From Halomonas halophila (GTDB lineage: Bacteria; Pseudomonadota; Gammaproteobacteria; Pseudomonadales; Halomonadaceae), in assembly GCA_002433675.1 (NCBI GenBank), contig DJIP01000386.1, positions 1-11,462 on the forward strand: DNA of 11,462 nt, in the 5' to 3' direction. The notes under the pieces are model-generated. The model made no database searches. It had not been told where the DNA came from and saw nothing but the letters and a program-made list of their open reading frames with translations. Made by a program: the position numbers and the translations under genes. Position 1 is the stretch's first letter. The number at the start of each line of letters is the position of its first letter. Below, piece by piece: positions 1 to 7,297 of the stretch.

Positions 1-57
1 CGCTCGCTGACCTGGTTTCAGTATCTGAATTTCGCCGCCATGGTGGCCTTCAAATGA
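1..57 (+). CDS. cmoA: cmoA, 3' end only (carboxy-S-adenosyl-L-methionine synthase)
   Basis: Only the last 18 codons and the TGA stop are in the window. The frame reads into a C-terminus ending WFQYLNFAAMVAFK, which resembles the conserved CmoA C-terminus (WFQ-x-xNFA). The stop overlaps the cmoB start (ATGA, 54-57), the usual cmoA-cmoB arrangement in gammaproteobacteria. By family knowledge, CmoA converts SAM and prephenate to carboxy-SAM, the cofactor used by CmoB. The catalytic part lies outside the window, so the call rests on the short tail plus linkage to cmoB. Confidence 0.85.
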   Translation, partial: RSLTWFQYLNFAAMVAFK

Positions 58-1058
58 TTCCCGAGCATCAGCGCGATGTGTACCGCGCCTTTCTCGAGCA
101 ATCCTTCCGCCACGCCGGCATGGGCGACTGGCTTGCCCGCCTGCCCGAGCAGTTCGCCCGTGGTCTCGACCGCCAGCGACACGGCGACCTGCCGGCCTGG
201 GAGAAGGCGGTGGCCAAGCTGCCGGCGCTGCCCGACAAGCGCCAGGTCCAGCTGGATCGCGACGAGGTCACGGTCGAGCTGGAGCTTGATGATAGTCGTC
301 GTCGCCAGAGCGAGAACCTGCTGCGCGCGCTGATGCCGTGGCGCAAGGGACCGTACCGGCTGGCCGGCATCGCCATCGATACCGAGTGGCGTTCGGACTG
401 GAAGTGGCAGCGGCTGGCGCCGCACCTGTCGCCGCTGCGCGGTCGAAGGGTGCTCGACGTGGGTGGCGGCAACGGCTATCACGCCTGGCGCATGGCCGGC
501 GCCGGTGCCGACTTCGTGCTGGTGATCGATCCCTCACCGCGCTTCTACTGGCAGTTCCAGGCGGTCAAGCACTTCGTCGGCGACGCCGACGGCGGACGCA
601 CCCACTTCCTGCCGGTGGGCATCGACGATGTGCCCCAGGGCCTGGGCTTCTTCGACAGCGTGTTCTCCATGGGCGTGCTCTACCACCGCCCTTCCCCGCT
701 GGACCACCTGATGCAGCTGCGCGACGCCCTGCGTCGAGGCGGCGAACTGGTGCTCGAGACGCTGGTGGTGGAAGGCGACGAGACCCGGGTGCTGGTGCCG
801 GGCGATCGCTACGCGGCGATGCCCAATGTCTACTTCCTGCCGTCATCGCGCGCCCTGGTGGGCTGGCTCGAGAAGGTCGGCTTTTGCGACGTTCGGGTGG
901 TGGATGAAGCCCCCACCAGCCTGGAGGAGCAGCGCTCCACCGACTGGATGACCTTTCAGTCGCTGGGTGACTTCCTCGACCCCGAGCGCCCCCACCTGAC
1001 CCGAGAAGGCCACCCTGCCCCGCGTCGGGCGGTGGTGATCGCGACCCGCCCAGCCTGA
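54..1058 (+). CDS. cmoB: CmoB, tRNA U34 carboxymethyltransferase
   Basis: 334 residues, slightly longer than E. coli CmoB (about 323). The family transfers the carboxymethyl group of carboxy-SAM to 5-hydroxyuridine at tRNA position 34, giving cmo5U. Visible marks are an N-terminal helical region (about 1-90), the motif LMPWRKGP (93-100) whose Lys98 corresponds to the lysine that contacts the carboxylate of carboxy-SAM, IDTEWRSDWKW (108-118), the class I methyltransferase motif VLDVGGGNGYHAWRM (133-147), Asp159 ending strand beta2, and GVLYHR (207-212) with the conserved tyrosine. The ATG overlaps the cmoA stop by ATGA, so start choice and translational coupling are well supported. A perfect hairpin lies 20 bases after the stop. 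The carboxy-SAM pocket residues I can place are intact, so this is not a plain SAM enzyme. Confidence 0.96.
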   Translation: MIPEHQRDVYRAFLEQSFRHAGMGDWLARLPEQFARGLDRQRHGDLPAWEKAVAKLPALPDKRQVQLDRDEVTVELELDDSRRRQSENLLRALMPWRKGPYRLAGIAIDTEWRSDWKWQRLAPHLSPLRGRRVLDVGGGNGYHAWRMAGAGADFVLVIDPSPRFYWQFQAVKHFVGDADGGRTHFLPVGIDDVPQGLGFFDSVFSMGVLYHRPSPLDHLMQLRDALRRGGELVLETLVVEGDETRVLVPGDRYAAMPNVYFLPSSRALVGWLEKVGFCDVRVVDEAPTSLEEQRSTDWMTFQSLGDFLDPERPHLTREGHPAPRRAVVIATRPA

Positions 1059-1077
1059 GCCACCCCCCATAACGCAA

Positions 1078-1108
1078 GACGCCCCGCTGATCCAGTCAGC
1101 GGGGCGTC
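1078..1108. terminator. Bidirectional hairpin between convergent cmoB and rof
   Basis: Perfect 13-bp stem, GACGCCCCGCTGA at 1078-1090 and TCAGCGGGGCGTC at 1096-1108, with a 5-base loop. It starts 20 bases after the cmoB stop and 33 bases after the rof stop on the other strand, so it can serve both convergent transcripts. Neither side has a long T run; on the - strand a short T-containing stretch (TTGCGTT) follows. This weakens the call as a strict intrinsic terminator, but position and stem perfection support it. Confidence 0.75.
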
Positions 1109-1141
1109 GTCGTCAGGGGCTGTGTCAGGGGCGGGCCGGTC

Positions 1142-1387
1142 TCAGACGAAGTCCAGCACCATAAAGTGGGGGTTGTCGACCAGCACTTCCATGCGGGTAA
1201 TGTCGTCGAGCACTACCATGCGCTCGCCGCGCTCTGTCTTCAGCGACAGACACTCCTCGCGATCCTCGTTGAAGGCGGTATCCAGTGCCTCGCCGTGCTT
1301 CTCGTCACCGCCTCGCAGCGACAGCTTGACCGGGAAATGGTACAGGCAGGCGATTTCGATATTGTCATAGAGATGGCAGGCCACCAT
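1142..1387 (-). CDS. rof: Rof (YaeO), Rho-binding antiterminator
   Basis: About 81 residues (83 from the upstream ATG at 1393), matching the roughly 85 residues of E. coli Rof/YaeO. The diagnostic N-terminal pattern CHLYDNIEIACLYH (C-x-x-YD-N-x-E-x-AC-x-x-H) and the C-terminal DDITRMEV strand match the family, an OB/Sm-like small beta barrel that binds Rho near its primary RNA-binding site and lowers Rho-dependent termination. Two in-frame ATGs are 6 bases apart. The GGAGG at 1396-1400 is 8 bases from the ATG at 1387 but only 2 from the one at 1393, so I favour 1387. The gene converges on cmoB and lies downstream of cysN on the same strand, with a hairpin (1596-1629) between them. A distinct promoter is not evident. 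Confidence 0.88.
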   Translation of the reverse strand: MVACHLYDNIEIACLYHFPVKLSLRGGDEKHGEALDTAFNEDREECLSLKTERGERMVVLDDITRMEVLVDNPHFMVLDFV

Positions 1388-1595
1388 GTTCATGCCCTCC
1401 CTGCTTCCGTGGGGAAATGGAAGACGTCGTCATGACGTCACACGCGACGCATCCTGCCTTTGGTCTAGCCCAGGCACCAGCCCGCCACCATCTGGCTGCG
1501 CAGTTGGAGTTAAATCCATCGGAAAGCACTAGCATTCTGGTTCAACCAAGCCACTGACACGCCGCCATTACTGTGCTTTTTCAGTGCTCATCTGA

Positions 1596-1629
1596 CAGCG
1601 GCCCCTGCGCCGTAGCGCAGGGGCCGCTG
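1596..1629 (-). terminator. Strong hairpin after cysN with UACG tetraloop
   Basis: Perfect 15-bp stem, CAGCGGCCCCTGCGC (1596-1610) and its complement (1615-1629), with a 4-base loop. Read on the - strand the loop is TACG closed by C-G, i.e. a cUNCGg-type extra-stable tetraloop; read on the + strand it is not. That polarity fits the cysN transcript, whose stop is 38 bases upstream. No T run follows the stem, so it could be a Rho-assisted 3' end or an mRNA-stabilising structure rather than a classic intrinsic terminator. The rest of 1388-1667 holds no gene that I can support. Confidence 0.65.
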
Positions 1630-1667
1630 TTGCAGCGAACCAACGATGGTGAAGCCGGTCGCGGACG

Positions 1668-3095
1668 TCAGCGCTTGAGCAGCTCGCGCACGTCCGTGGC
1701 CTCCCAGTGGGGGAAGTACTTGCGCACCAGGGCGTTGAGCTCCAGCTCGAAGCCGGCCCAGTCGACCTGCTCGGTACCGCCGCCTTCGACGCTGGCCGCA
1801 CCGCGAATCATGCCGGCGCCCACGGTGACGTTGGTCAGCCGGTCGATGACGATAAAGCTGCCGGTGCCGGGCACCCGCGCGTAGTCGTCGATGGGCACCT
1901 CGGCGGTCAGCGCCACCCGGCAGCGGGCGATGGCGTTGAGCTCGAGTCGCTCGGCGCCATGACGCTCCAGGCTGTTGACGTCGACCTGATAGTGGATGGC
2001 GTCGACGTGTCCCGCCACGGCACGCCCGGCCATGCGGATATCGTACTGACGCCCAGGCTCGAGGGCGTCGTCGTGCATCCACACGATGTCGGCGTCGAAG
2101 GCATTGGACAGGGTGATGTCGGCGTCTGCCGCCACCAGCCAGTCGCCACGCGAGATATCGATCTCGTCTTCCAGGGTCACGGTGATGGCCTGGCCCGGGT
2201 AGGCGTCGTCAAGATCGCCTTCGAAGGTGACGATACGCTCGACCCGGCTGAGCTTGTTGGACGGCAGCGCCTTGACCGCCTGGCCGGGACGCAGGATGCC
2301 CGCCTCCAGGGTGCCGGCGTAGCCGCGGAAGTCGAGATTGGGGCGATTGACGTACTGCACCGGGAAGCGCAGATCGCTCAGGTTCTGGTCGCGGCTGACC
2401 TCCACGGTCTCTAAAAGCTCCAGCAGCGCCGGGCCCTGGTACCAGTCGAGGCGCTCGCCGCGATCGACCACGTTGTCGCCCTTGAGCGCCGACAGCGGCA
2501 CGAAGCGGATGTCGCTGGCGTCGAGCTGCTCGGCGAAGGCGCGGTAGTCGGCGACGATCTCGTCGAAGCGCGCCTGGGAGTAGTCGACCAGGTCCATCTT
2601 GTTGACCGCGATGACCAGATGCTGGATGCCCAGCAGGTCGGCGATAAAGCTGTGGCGACGGGTCTGAGTCTGCACGCCGTAACGGGCGTCGATCAGGATC
2701 ACCGCGAGGCCGGCGGTGGAGGCACCGGTGGCCATGTTGCGGGTGTACTGCTCGTGCCCCGGGGTGTCGGCGATGATGAACTTGCGCTTGTCGGTGGAGA
2801 AGAAGCGATAGGCCACATCGATGGTGATGCCCTGCTCGCGCTCCGACTGCAGACCGTCGACCAGCAGCGCCAGATCCACCTCTTCGCCGGTGGTGCCCTT
2901 GGTCTTGGAGGCCTGGGTGATGGCCGCCAGCTGGTCGTCGAAGATCATCTTGGAATCGTGCAGCAGGCGACCGATCAGGGTCGACTTGCCGTCATCGACG
3001 CTGCCGCAGGTGATGAACCGCAACAGGTCCTTGTTTTCGTGCTCGTGCAGATACTGCTCGATGTTGTCAGCAATCAGACTGGACTGGTGAGACAT
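1668..3095 (-). CDS. cysN: CysN, sulfate adenylyltransferase subunit 1 (GTPase)
   Basis: 475 residues, the same length as E. coli CysN, with no CysC (APS kinase) domain fused at the C-terminus. This is the GTP-hydrolysing subunit that drives CysD in making adenylyl sulfate from ATP and sulfate, the first step of sulfate assimilation. The GTPase motifs are clear: P-loop GSVDDGKST (31-39), effector GITID (89-93), G3 DTPGHEQY (110-117) and G4 NKMD (165-168), followed by two EF-Tu-like beta-barrel domains. An AGGGG ribosome binding site lies 7 bases before the ATG. cysD is upstream on the same strand after a 126-base gap, longer than in many cysDN operons. A hairpin follows the stop. APS kinase must be encoded elsewhere. 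Confidence 0.97.
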   Translation of the reverse strand: MSHQSSLIADNIEQYLHEHENKDLLRFITCGSVDDGKSTLIGRLLHDSKMIFDDQLAAITQASKTKGTTGEEVDLALLVDGLQSEREQGITIDVAYRFFSTDKRKFIIADTPGHEQYTRNMATGASTAGLAVILIDARYGVQTQTRRHSFIADLLGIQHLVIAVNKMDLVDYSQARFDEIVADYRAFAEQLDASDIRFVPLSALKGDNVVDRGERLDWYQGPALLELLETVEVSRDQNLSDLRFPVQYVNRPNLDFRGYAGTLEAGILRPGQAVKALPSNKLSRVERIVTFEGDLDDAYPGQAITVTLEDEIDISRGDWLVAADADITLSNAFDADIVWMHDDALEPGRQYDIRMAGRAVAGHVDAIHYQVDVNSLERHGAERLELNAIARCRVALTAEVPIDDYARVPGTGSFIVIDRLTNVTVGAGMIRGAASVEGGGTEQVDWAGFELELNALVRKYFPHWEATDVRELLKR

Positions 3096-3221
3096 GCTGT
3101 ACCCCTGATGGTGACCCGACGTCGTGCTGGACGCCGGGCCCTTGATCTGTCATCTGCGTCCTCGCTCCCGGTCACTGTCGGCCGGGGCAAGGCGCGTGGC
3201 TGCGTGCGGTCGGTGCCGGCG

Positions 3222-4178
3222 TCAGAAGTAGCCTTCGCGCTTCTTCTTCTCCATGGAGCCGGCCTGGTCGTGATCGATGGCACGGCCGGAGCGCTCGCTG
3301 GTGCGGGTCAGCAGCATCTCCTGGATGATCTCCGGCAGGGTCTGGGCCTTCGACTCCACCGCACCGGTCAGCGGGTAGCAGCCCAGGGTGCGGAAGCGCA
3401 CCCACTTCTGTTCGGGCTCTTCGCCTTCGGCCAGGGGCAGGCGCTCATCATCGACCATGATCTGCATGCCGTCGCGTTCCACCACCGGGCGCGGGGCAGA
3501 GAAGTACAGCGGCACGATGTCGATGTTCTCGAGGTAGATGTACTGCCAGATATCCAACTCGGTCCAGTTGGACAGCGGGAAGGCACGGATCGACTCGCCC
3601 TTGTTGATGCGGGCGTTGTACAGATTCCACAGTTCCGGACGCTGGTTCTTGGGGTCCCAGCGGTGGTGGCGGTCGCGGAAGGAGAACACTCGCTCCTTGG
3701 CACGGCTGGCCTCTTCGTCGCGGCGGGCGCCACCGAAGGCAGCGTCGAAGCCGTACTGGTCCAGCGCCTGCTTGAGGGCCTGGGTCTTCATCACGTCGGT
3801 GTAGCCGCTGGAGCCGTGATCGAAGGGATTGATGCCGGCGGCACGCCCTTCCTCGTTGGTGTGGACGATCAGCTCCATGCCCGCTTCCTTGGCCATGCGG
3901 TCGCGGAAGGCGATCATCTCGCGGAACTTCCAGGTGGTGTCCACGTGCATCAGCGGGAACGGCGGCGGGCCAGGATGGAAGGCCTTGCGCGCCAGGTGAA
4001 GCATCACCGAGGAGTCCTTGCCGATGGAGTAGAGCATCACCGGGTTCGAGAACTCGGCGGCCACTTCACGGATGATATGGATGGACTCCGCCTCGAGCTG
4101 CTTGAGGTGGGTCAGTCGCTTCGGCGTGAGCGACGCCTGGGCGGCGCCCTCACGGGCTGGTGCGGAAAGGCTGGTCAT
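3222..4178 (-). CDS. cysD: CysD, sulfate adenylyltransferase subunit 2
   Basis: 318 residues against about 302 in E. coli; the extra length is an Ala-rich N-terminus (residues 1-18) before the conserved [15 protein letters not shown] block. CysD is the catalytic adenylyl-transferring subunit of the CysDN ATP sulfurylase. Seen here: the PP-loop variant [10 protein letters not shown] (51-60), the [12 protein letters not shown] segment, the [13 protein letters not shown] motif and the conserved LGCYPLTGA block, ending KREGYF as in the family. GAGGT lies 8 bases upstream of the chosen ATG, supporting that start. The gene leads the cysD-cysN pair and is preceded by an AT-rich, promoter-like region (4236-4272). 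Confidence 0.97.
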   Translation of the reverse strand: MTSLSAPAREGAAQASLTPKRLTHLKQLEAESIHIIREVAAEFSNPVMLYSIGKDSSVMLHLARKAFHPGPPPFPLMHVDTTWKFREMIAFRDRMAKEAGMELIVHTNEEGRAAGINPFDHGSSGYTDVMKTQALKQALDQYGFDAAFGGARRDEEASRAKERVFSFRDRHHRWDPKNQRPELWNLYNARINKGESIRAFPLSNWTELDIWQYIYLENIDIVPLYFSAPRPVVERDGMQIMVDDERLPLAEGEEPEQKWVRFRTLGCYPLTGAVESKAQTLPEIIQEMLLTRTSERSGRAIDHDQAGSMEKKKREGYF

Positions 4179-4235
4179 GGCCGGACACCTCGCATGACGG
4201 GAAAAGTGGAGATGTCAGCGAGGATAATGCGGGGC

Positions 4236-4272
4236 GAATAATAACGTAAAAGAATTAATAACTATCTTTTTA
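4236..4272 (-). promoter_or_regulatory. AT-rich control region upstream of cysD with GTTATTA direct repeat
   Basis: This is the most AT-rich stretch near these genes, in the gap between cpdA and cysD. On the - strand GTTATTA occurs twice, starting exactly 17 bases apart (+ strand TAATAAC at 4239-4245 and 4256-4262). Several hexamers could act as -35/-10 elements, so I cannot fix a single promoter. In enteric bacteria cysDN is activated by the LysR-type regulator CysB at AT-rich sites in this position. That CysB binds here is inference from position and composition, not from a recognised consensus. Confidence 0.45.
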
Positions 4273-4290
4273 GAACCAATCGTAAGGCGC

Positions 4291-5028
4291 CTAGATATCG
4301 ACGCGCTCCACCCAGGTCTGCCACTCCCCCTCCCGCTTCAGCTCCACCACCCGGTAGCCGGGGCGCGACGCCTCGTCCACGGCGAACTCCTCGCTGCCGG
4401 GCAGGAACTGATCCGAGGTGGAGGGACAGGCGTAGACGTCGACCCGCCCATGGGCCAGGGACATCACACCATGGAAGGCCTGATGCACGTGACCGCACAG
4501 CACCATCTTCACCTGGGGATAGCCGTCCAGCACCTCCCAGAAGCCGTCGGCATCCACCAGGCCCAGGGCGTCGATCCAGGCGCTGCCCACCGCCAGCGGC
4601 GGATGGTGCATGGCGATCAGGGTCGGGCGGTCGTCCTCGGCCAGACGCGCGCCGAGAGCAGCCAGGGCCTCTTCTCCCAGCTGCCCGGAGGCCTCGCCGA
4701 CAAGCTGGGTATCGAGCTGAAGAAGCCGCCAGTGGCCGGCCTCGACCTCGGGCAGGATGTCCCGCTCGGCGCCCATCAGCGCCACGTCATCGTGATTGCC
4801 GGGAATCCAGAACCAGGGGCAGTCGAGCTCGCTCAATCGTTCGGTAGCGAGCCGGTAGGCGGCCTCGGACTCATCCTGACTGATGTCACCGGTGACCAGC
4901 ACCAGGTCCGGGCGGTCGGCATCCACCGCCTTGACCACCGCCTCCAGCTGATGGGCGGGCAGGCCCCGGCGCGAGCGCGCCATCGGGTCGGCGTACAGGT
5001 GGCAATCGCTAATCTGGATCAGGCGCAT
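4291..5028 (-). CDS. cpdA: CpdA, 3',5'-cyclic-AMP phosphodiesterase
   Basis: 245 residues starting at MRLIQISDCHL, a class III calcineurin-like metallophosphoesterase. All metal-site motifs are present in order: D8-x-H10, GD (47-48), GNHD (77-80), HHPP (141-144) and GHVH (179-182). By family, CpdA hydrolyses cAMP to AMP in the cytoplasm and tunes CRP-cAMP signalling; relatives also act on other cyclic nucleotides. The frame stays open upstream to 5463, but that stretch lies over yqiB in another frame and has no family similarity, and a purine-rich GAGAGA lies just before the ATG at 5028. It is the third gene of nudF-yqiB-cpdA, 35 bases after yqiB. No terminator is visible between its stop and the cysD leader. 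Confidence 0.94.
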   Translation of the reverse strand: MRLIQISDCHLYADPMARSRRGLPAHQLEAVVKAVDADRPDLVLVTGDISQDESEAAYRLATERLSELDCPWFWIPGNHDDVALMGAERDILPEVEAGHWRLLQLDTQLVGEASGQLGEEALAALGARLAEDDRPTLIAMHHPPLAVGSAWIDALGLVDADGFWEVLDGYPQVKMVLCGHVHQAFHGVMSLAHGRVDVYACPSTSDQFLPGSEEFAVDEASRPGYRVVELKREGEWQTWVERVDI

Positions 5029-5063
5029 GGAAATCTCTCGACGGGCGGCAACGGCGAACCGAC

Positions 5064-5513
5064 TCAGGGCAACTGCGGCAGATCCAGCGAGTGGCCGTGG
5101 GCCAGCCCGTGATCGAGCCATTCGCCGAGGAAGCGATTGATCTGCAGCTTCTCGTCGGGCTGGTGCATATGCGCGTTGGGATAGCGGTAGCGGCCATCGA
5201 AGTGGCGCCGGCGCTGAAAGTCGGTGACCTCGGCCATGCGCACATCGTGATATAGGTGCACGCGCATGCGCGGGCTGTCGATGACGCCGTCGAGGATACC
5301 CTCCTGGCTGACGCGAATGATGCTGGTATAGGGTGCCAGCTCTTCGACATGCAGGCGCAGGGCACCGAGTCGACGCTCGCCGTTGAGCAGTTCGACCTCG
5401 CGACTTTCGCCCTCTTCCAGCTCGCCCAGCAGGCGCGTCAGGCGGATGTAGTTGGCCGTGCACTCGCTCTGCAGGGTGCGCAGATCGGTGACGTAGGCGC
5501 TGCGTTGGGTCAC
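5064..5513 (-). CDS. yqiB: YqiB, DUF1249 family protein
   Basis: 149 residues, near the E. coli YqiB length of about 140. The DUF1249 pattern is clear: an N-terminal helix with CTANYIRLTRL, then R-x-x-VHLYHDVRMAEV and the DGRYRYPN-x-x-MHQPDEK-x-Q-x-N-x-FLGEWL block. The molecular function of the family is unknown; there is no signal peptide or membrane segment. The start is GTG at 5513, with AGGAGG overlapping the last codons and stop of nudF (TAG at 5517-5515), so translation of the two is probably coupled. The order nudF-yqiB-cpdA matches E. coli. Confidence 0.92.
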   Translation of the reverse strand: MTQRSAYVTDLRTLQSECTANYIRLTRLLGELEEGESREVELLNGERRLGALRLHVEELAPYTSIIRVSQEGILDGVIDSPRMRVHLYHDVRMAEVTDFQRRRHFDGRYRYPNAHMHQPDEKLQINRFLGEWLDHGLAHGHSLDLPQLP

Positions 5514-5514
5514 G

Positions 5515-6141
5515 CTACCTCCTTGCTCTCAACGACGCCCGTTCGGCGGCCAGCCAGTAAAAGCCGATCAGGCACATGGCGTTATCGAGTCTCCCTTGAT
5601 TGAGAAGTTCCCAGGCACGATGAAATGGCAACACATGGACGCGGATATCCTCGTGCTCTTCGTCCAGGCCATGCACCCCACCCAGTCCGCTGGTATCGAC
5701 GAGACCGCAGAAAAGCGTCACACGTTCGTCGCAGGCACCCGGACTAGGATAGTAGCTATGCAGCAAGATGAGGTCCCCGACCTCGCAACCGGCCTCCTCG
5801 AGGGCCTCGCGACGGGCCACTTCCTCGGCAGACTCGTCCTTGTCGACCAGTCCGGCCACGCACTCGAGCTTCCACGGAGTGTGGGCGTCTTCCATTGCGC
5901 CGGCACGGATCTGCTCCACCAGCACCACGCTGTCGCGCTCGGGGTCATAGAGCATGACACCCACGGCGTCGTGCCGGCTATGCACCTCGCGCACCACCGC
6001 CTCGCTCCAGCCACCTTCGAACTTGCGATGGCGGAAGGTCAGCTTGTCCAGACGAAAGAAGCCCTGGTGCAGGCAATCTCGTGACACCAGTTCGACGTCC
6101 TGGGCGGTAAAGGGGGCATCGATGTTGCTCGTTTCCGGCAT
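5515..6141 (-). CDS. nudF: NudF, ADP-ribose pyrophosphatase (Nudix hydrolase)
   Basis: 208 residues, as expected for NudF (about 209). The Nudix box GX5EX7REUXEEXGU is complete at residues 97-119 (G97, E103, R111-E112, E115-E116, G118), and the N-terminal half has the ADPRase-type beta sheet with RHDAVGVMLYDP. Pro90 and Trp89-adjacent residues lie near the dimer substrate pocket. The enzyme cleaves ADP-ribose to AMP and ribose 5-phosphate, clearing a reactive product of NAD turnover. GGAGG lies a few bases before the ATG. It is the first gene of a tight operon with yqiB (1 base between stop and start) and cpdA. The substrate is inferred from sequence type and synteny; related NudE/GDP-mannose hydrolases are less likely. 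Confidence 0.94.
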   Translation of the reverse strand: MPETSNIDAPFTAQDVELVSRDCLHQGFFRLDKLTFRHRKFEGGWSEAVVREVHSRHDAVGVMLYDPERDSVVLVEQIRAGAMEDAHTPWKLECVAGLVDKDESAEEVARREALEEAGCEVGDLILLHSYYPSPGACDERVTLFCGLVDTSGLGGVHGLDEEHEDIRVHVLPFHRAWELLNQGRLDNAMCLIGFYWLAAERASLRARR

Positions 6142-6182
6142 GGGGACCTCCGCAGACAGATCGGCCCATTATCCGGATCGGT

Positions 6183-6220
6183 CAGGGGCCCCACAAGGCG
6201 AGTCCAGGTGGGGCCTCCTG
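6183..6220 (-). terminator. Possible hairpin between the TPR gene and nudF
   Basis: GGCCCCAC (6187-6194) pairs perfectly with GTGGGGCC (6208-6215), and CAGG (6183-6186) extends the pairing to CCTG (6217-6220) past a single bulge, with a 13-base loop. It sits 57 bases downstream of the TPR gene stop and 42 bases before nudF. No T run follows on the - strand, so it may be a weak terminator or part of the nudF leader. Confidence 0.35.
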
Positions 6221-6254
6221 TCAAGGCGGGAAACGACAGGGAAATCGGCGCGGG

Positions 6255-6292
6255 TCAGAGCTCGTTGAGCGCCTGATCAGAGCTCGTTGAGC
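6255..6292. repeat. 22-bp tandem duplication at the stop codon of the TPR gene
   Basis: TCAGAGCTCGTTGAGC occurs at 6255-6270 and again at 6277-6292, exact over 16 bases with a period of 22. The second copy contains the stop codon and last codons (Leu-Asn-Glu-Leu-stop) of the TPR gene; the first copy repeats them just downstream. The intervening GCCTGA plus flanking bases nearly match another segment inside the gene near 6313-6330 (TTGAGCGCCTG, A or G, TCAGAG), suggesting slippage or template switching at the 3' end. Confidence 0.85.
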
Positions 6293-6975
6293 AGCGCGCG
6301 CGCCTCGGCCTTGAGCGCCTGGTCAGAGGCCTCGCGTCCGGCGCGAACCGCGCCGGCGATGGCCTTCTCGGCGTGCTGGCGAGCCTCGGCGTCGCGGCCT
6401 TCGTCGGCCAGGTAGGCGGCATAGTAGTAGTTGACGTCGATGCCACCGGGGCGAATCGTCAGCGCTCGCTTGAACATCTCCTCGGCCTTGTCGTCATCAC
6501 CGAAGGCCACCGGCCAGCCCGGAGCACGGTCATACAGCGCCCCCAGGGTCACATAGGCGGAGCCATCGAGGCCATTGGCGTCCAGTGCAATGGCCCGCTC
6601 CAGCGCCCGCCGCGCGGCCTTGGCGTTGTCCAGCGCGCCGAGCCCGCCCTTGGCCTTGGCCAGCGACGCCTCGATGATGCCCTCCCACACCAAGAGCTCG
6701 CTGACGTTGGGATTGGCCGAGCTCAGCTCATGGGCTTCGGCGGCGAGCGCCGTCAACGGGGCTTCCTGGGCCGACAAGGCGCTCGAGGTGGTGACGCTTT
6801 CCCAGCGGTTCTTGAGCTGATCGAGCTCGCCCTGCCAGGCCAGCGCCACGCCACTGGCAAGGCAGGCGGACAGGGTGACAAGCGTCAGCGCCGTCGAGGC
6901 TAAGAGCCGACGCGGGCGTCGGCGCAACGAGGTAGGTGGAACATCAGGCGAGGCGGAAAACAGGGTTCGTGACAT
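6277..6975 (-). CDS. Exported tetratricopeptide-repeat protein, function unknown
   Basis: 232 residues. An Arg-rich n-region (RRRPRR, 18-23) precedes a hydrophobic stretch (24-46) ending GVALA, consistent with Sec export. A lipobox-like LSAC (35-38) lies within it, so a lipoprotein is possible. The mature part is helical and Ala-rich, with TPR-like units around residues 120-205, including AYVTLGALYDRAPGWPVAFGDDDKA followed by a helix pair. I cannot assign a biochemical role; TPR proteins usually act as scaffolds for protein partners, here in the periplasm or envelope. A GTG 33 bases upstream (7008) is in frame, but GGAG 7 bases before the ATG at 6975 and the signal-peptide position favour 6975. 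The gene is divergent from greB. Its 3' end carries a tandem duplication. Confidence 0.8.
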   Translation of the reverse strand: MSRTLFSASPDVPPTSLRRRPRRLLASTALTLVTLSACLASGVALAWQGELDQLKNRWESVTTSSALSAQEAPLTALAAEAHELSSANPNVSELLVWEGIIEASLAKAKGGLGALDNAKAARRALERAIALDANGLDGSAYVTLGALYDRAPGWPVAFGDDDKAEEMFKRALTIRPGGIDVNYYYAAYLADEGRDAEARQHAEKAIAGAVRAGREASDQALKAEARALLNEL

Positions 6976-7297
6976 TTGGCGGCTCCGGATACTGTTATTG
7001 TGATGCACCCTGATGCTGGGTGGTCATGGTGGGCGGCCGTAGTGCGCAATCAGGCCAAGCGATCAGGACGAGCACTGACCCAAGCGTTGTAACCCGATAC
7101 GGAAAACCACGACGCGTTCTGGCGCCCTCTCCGAAATGTAACGAACGTTTGATTTATTCGCCAGTCGCATTCTTGGTTAACCGCTCACTGCATCGCTCCC
7201 CTGACCTTTCCCCCACCACCCAAAGCGCTTGCGACCTGACCCAAGTCGCGGCACCCTCGTGGACCTTGTCTGATTCAACGACTCACCGAGGATCGCC
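6976..7297. promoter_or_regulatory. Divergent leader region between the TPR gene and greB
   Basis: A 322-base gap between divergent genes, so it should hold both promoters. It includes a lower-GC stretch at about 7130-7185 with TTGATT at 7149-7154, a possible -35 for greB, but I find no good -10 at 16-18 bases from it. Toward the TPR gene the sequence CAATAACAGTAT (- strand, about 6987-6998) could supply a -10. No small ORF, RNA gene or strong hairpin is supported here. Confidence 0.4.

Noticed and set aside
1423..1440. GACGTC palindromes (GACGTC and TGACGTCA) upstream of rof as an operator
   Set aside because: Two short GC-rich palindromes with no matching known regulator and no supported promoter beside them.
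2619..4241. 540-codon open frame on the + strand antisense to cysN and cysD
   Set aside because: It lies opposite two unmistakable genes, has low-complexity composition rich in G, V, A, H and Q, and resembles no family; long antisense frames are expected in high-GC DNA.
5029..5463. Upstream extension of cpdA to a 390-residue protein
   Set aside because: The extension overlaps yqiB in another frame, is Arg/Pro-rich, and the conserved phosphoesterase start (MRLIQISD) is at 5028.
7149..7180. greB promoter with -35 TTGATT
   Set aside because: The hexamer is good, but no acceptable -10 lies 16-18 bases downstream; I could not support a specific promoter.
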